From Gymnothorax reevesii (taxonomy: Eukaryota; Chordata; Actinopteri; Anguilliformes; Muraenidae): 64,000 nucleotides of DNA. The stretch lies in contig CM056573.1 in NCBI GenBank assembly GCA_029721435.1, positions 100,493,447-100,557,446 on the forward strand. The letters run 5' to 3'. The notes under the pieces were generated by a model, which made no database searches, was not told where the DNA came from, and saw nothing but the letters and a program-made list of their open reading frames with translations. A program made the translations under genes and the position numbers. Below are positions 62,097 to 64,000 of this stretch, piece after piece; within the stretch, counting starts at the first letter, position 1; every line of letters starts with the position of its first letter.

Positions 62097-63379
62097 AAAT
62101 CAGCACAACACACAACAAAATCAGTACTCCTTCCTCTTGAGGCAGTGTGTGGAGGTGGTCAGGTAATAACATCCTGCCTAGGGAAATGGAGTGTGGAGTT
62201 ATTTTTGTCACTGATAACGGATTTTGCTTTCACAGGTAATGCCACACAAAACTTTGTTCAAGATGAATACTGTGCAACAGAAGCAATGCAATTTAGGTGG
62301 TTAGTTGATCTGCTCGCATTGTCACACAATTGAGGTGACCTCAAAACAAAGAAATGACTGAAGAACTGAGTGTACATGTGCGTTCGCTAATCATAAGTAA
62401 TCATAAGATTTTTTTAAATAATTACACTCGTACTTCAGTCTTGAAATGAACTTGCATTTCTTTTGTTGTACAGTGTATTACCTTCATTGGATGTAGAAGT
62501 GTCAGACAGAAATGGCATTGTTTCTGAGTAATATAAGTTACAGAAGTGTGTATTTCAAGTATACATAGTTTGTCAAAGCTAAGCACATTTTTACTATTCT
62601 TTAAAAGTGGCACTGTTTTATTTCTTTTTGATAATGTAAATGATAAAATGCTACATGAAGTCCACAAATTTTTAAATGCAGTGTTCAACAGATTTGATAT
62701 TGTATTAATCATACGTGTGGTTGGCAGTTCATACCAATAGGGCTCCAAGTATTTGATTTTGATTCATCCTTACCCATGTAACTTAAGCTGTTTACAATTA
62801 ATTATATATGAGCTGGACGCTGTAGGTAAATGATCATTCTTGTGAAAGTGGTTTTAAACTGGTCGTATACATGTTCACAACTATAATAATCACAGCAGTG
62901 TGAAATACAATCTCTGAAATAAAGGTTTTCAGAAAATATTAATTTTTTGCTTACTTTGGTATATTTGCAGAAAAAACAACAGATTCACGTCAGTTGAAGG
63001 TGGTTTTCCAAAACTGTCCTATTTTGCAAGTTCGAGCCACAAATGGAGCTGAATAATTATGCAAGGCCTGCGCTCTTGCCCACGACAGCAAAGGGTACAT
63101 TGGTGAAAACCCCAACCGAAGCTCCCAGAAAAGAAAACCTAGCTACAGTATTGCCCCAAACAAACTCATGATATCCTCACAAACTAAACCCAAATTTATT
63201 TTCAATACGTTCAGACTGCCTATATTAATGCAGTAACACATTAAAAATGCACAAAACTATTTTTCATAAGGTCAGTAATAAATTTATCTGCTGAATTTGT
63301 AATTTAATCTCTTGATGTTTTTGTTATAGTATTCAGCACTGATTGATAATGACAGAAAGATTCCAATGGAAAAATTTCA
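62097..63379. other. Downstream intergenic sequence
   Basis: No recognised gene. An AATAAA at 62918-62923 followed by a T-rich stretch could be a distal polyadenylation site, but nothing ties it to inf2. Confidence 0.3.
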
Positions 63380-63810
63380 AGGTGATTTTACTTGTATATC
63401 AGGCAATATAATAGAACTCTGGTGTTCTAAGAAATTAATTAGTTAATTTATTATTGTTAATAAAACGATGCCAAAAATCGATCCGGTTCTCCCTCTTGGT
63501 AAGATCTACAGGGATATAAAATTTGAAAAGGATTTATAACATTTTTTTAGAGTTATTGTGTTATACAAAGGATCTGCGGCGGACGCAGCAGATGCGCATA
63601 TGGCGGCGATGATGACTCCATAGCATTGAATTGCATCAAGCTGTTATTGCTTTCATATCAGGCAATATACTGGAACACAGGTGTTCCGGGAAATTAATGG
63701 GTTAATTAATTTATTATTACTCAAAATACAAAGCCTAAAATCAGTCCAGTTTCCTGTCTTGATAAGATCTAAAGGCATATAAAATTAGAAAAGAATGTAT
63801 AAAATACAAT
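63380..63810. repeat. Two direct copies of a ~165-bp repeat around a GC-rich module
   Basis: Copies near 63385-63545 and 63645-63810 share ATCAGGCAATATA, GGTGTTC.G.GAAATTAAT, TAAGATCTA and ATATAAAATT. Between them lies GCGGCGGACGCAGCAGATGC, then GATGATGACTCCATAG, similar to the module of the hairpin-ended elements. Confidence 0.6.
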
Positions 63811-63814
63811 CCTC

Positions 63815-64000
63815 ATTTCAAAAAAGTTGGGACAGGGTGTAAAATGTAAATAAATTGGTTTTTGAAAAATATCTGCTCATTTGATGCCAGCAACACATTC
63901 CAAATAAGTTGGGACAGGTTCAACAAAAGACTGGAAAAGTTAAATGATTCTTTGAAAAATACACCTGGCGGAACACCTCAGAGCTAATTAGGTGAATTGG
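63815..64000 (+). mobile_element. Partial Tc1-like element cut by the window end
   Basis: CATTTCAAAAAAGTTGGGAC, then GTAAAATGTAAATAAA, then CCAAATAAGTTGGGACAGG repeat the subterminal sequence of the Tc1 element at 16276 in the same orientation. Only its left end is in the window. Confidence 0.7.

Noticed and set aside
62918..62923. AATAAA as the inf2 polyadenylation signal
   Set aside because: It is about 3 kb past the last stop with two MITEs in between, and nothing in the sequence ties it to the inf2 transcript.

Overview
The window is a vertebrate, most likely teleost fish, genomic segment. It carries one host gene on the + strand, the formin inf2 (inverted formin 2), spread over about 52 kb. 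Twenty shared coding exons plus two alternative terminal exons can be placed between 8280 and 59944 by splice sites, reading phase and similarity to the known INF2 protein. The assembled CAAX-form protein is 1228 residues, close to the 1249 residues of human INF2. Domain order is diaphanous-inhibitory region (exons 1-6), proline-rich FH1 (exon 7), FH2 (exons 7-17), WH2/DAD-like segment (exon 19), and a long acidic or low-complexity tail (exon 20). Two alternative ends follow: a CAAX-type end (Cys-Val-Leu-His, 58010-58069) and a basic non-CAAX end (59889-59944). The first exon shown starts with 5'UTR, so the promoter and any upstream noncoding exon are not identified.

Almost everything else is transposon-derived, which fits a teleost genome. 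By region: 1-2.85 kb is an inverted-iteron element holding a piggyBac-type TTAA element. 3.5-5.45 kb is a LINE endonuclease remnant. 8.7-9.1 kb is a TTAA MITE with a perfect palindrome. 10-14.1 kb is a divergent tandem repeat broken by a solo LTR and a TIR element with a giant hairpin. 14.5-15.8 kb is a second LTR-like copy. 16.3-18.4 kb is a Tc1 element holding a hAT-type foldback MITE. 20.1-23.3 kb is a CR1-like LINE (minus strand) carrying a solo LTR and a Helitron-like insertion. 25.1-26.3 and 28.0-29.0 kb are Tc1/mariner remnants, the second inside a GGGCG-ended element. 32.1-36.5 kb is a TIR transposon with a broken transposase-like gene that was split by a second piggyBac-type copy. 40.6-44.1 kb is a TIR transposon whose only gene encodes a FEN/PIN-like nuclease. 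45.9-49.3 kb is a giant foldback element with a 171-bp satellite. 50.5-54.4 kb holds three mariner-like elements. 60.9-62.1 kb holds two MITEs, one with an exact 8-bp target duplication.

The strongest candidate for an undescribed system is the 3.5-kb element at 40579-44083. It has about 50-bp imperfect inverted termini with apparent TA flanks, and its only recognisable gene has a full set of acidic PIN/FEN-type motifs plus a cysteine-rich tail rather than a recognised DDE transposase. A second candidate is the 32097-36519 element, with a TGAG target duplication. A third is a dispersed family of small elements that share a terminal hairpin and a GC-rich module.

No tRNA, rRNA or CRISPR was seen. 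Exon calls rest on the sequence and remembered family similarity. Mobile-element class names are inferences from termini and target duplications, not database matches.
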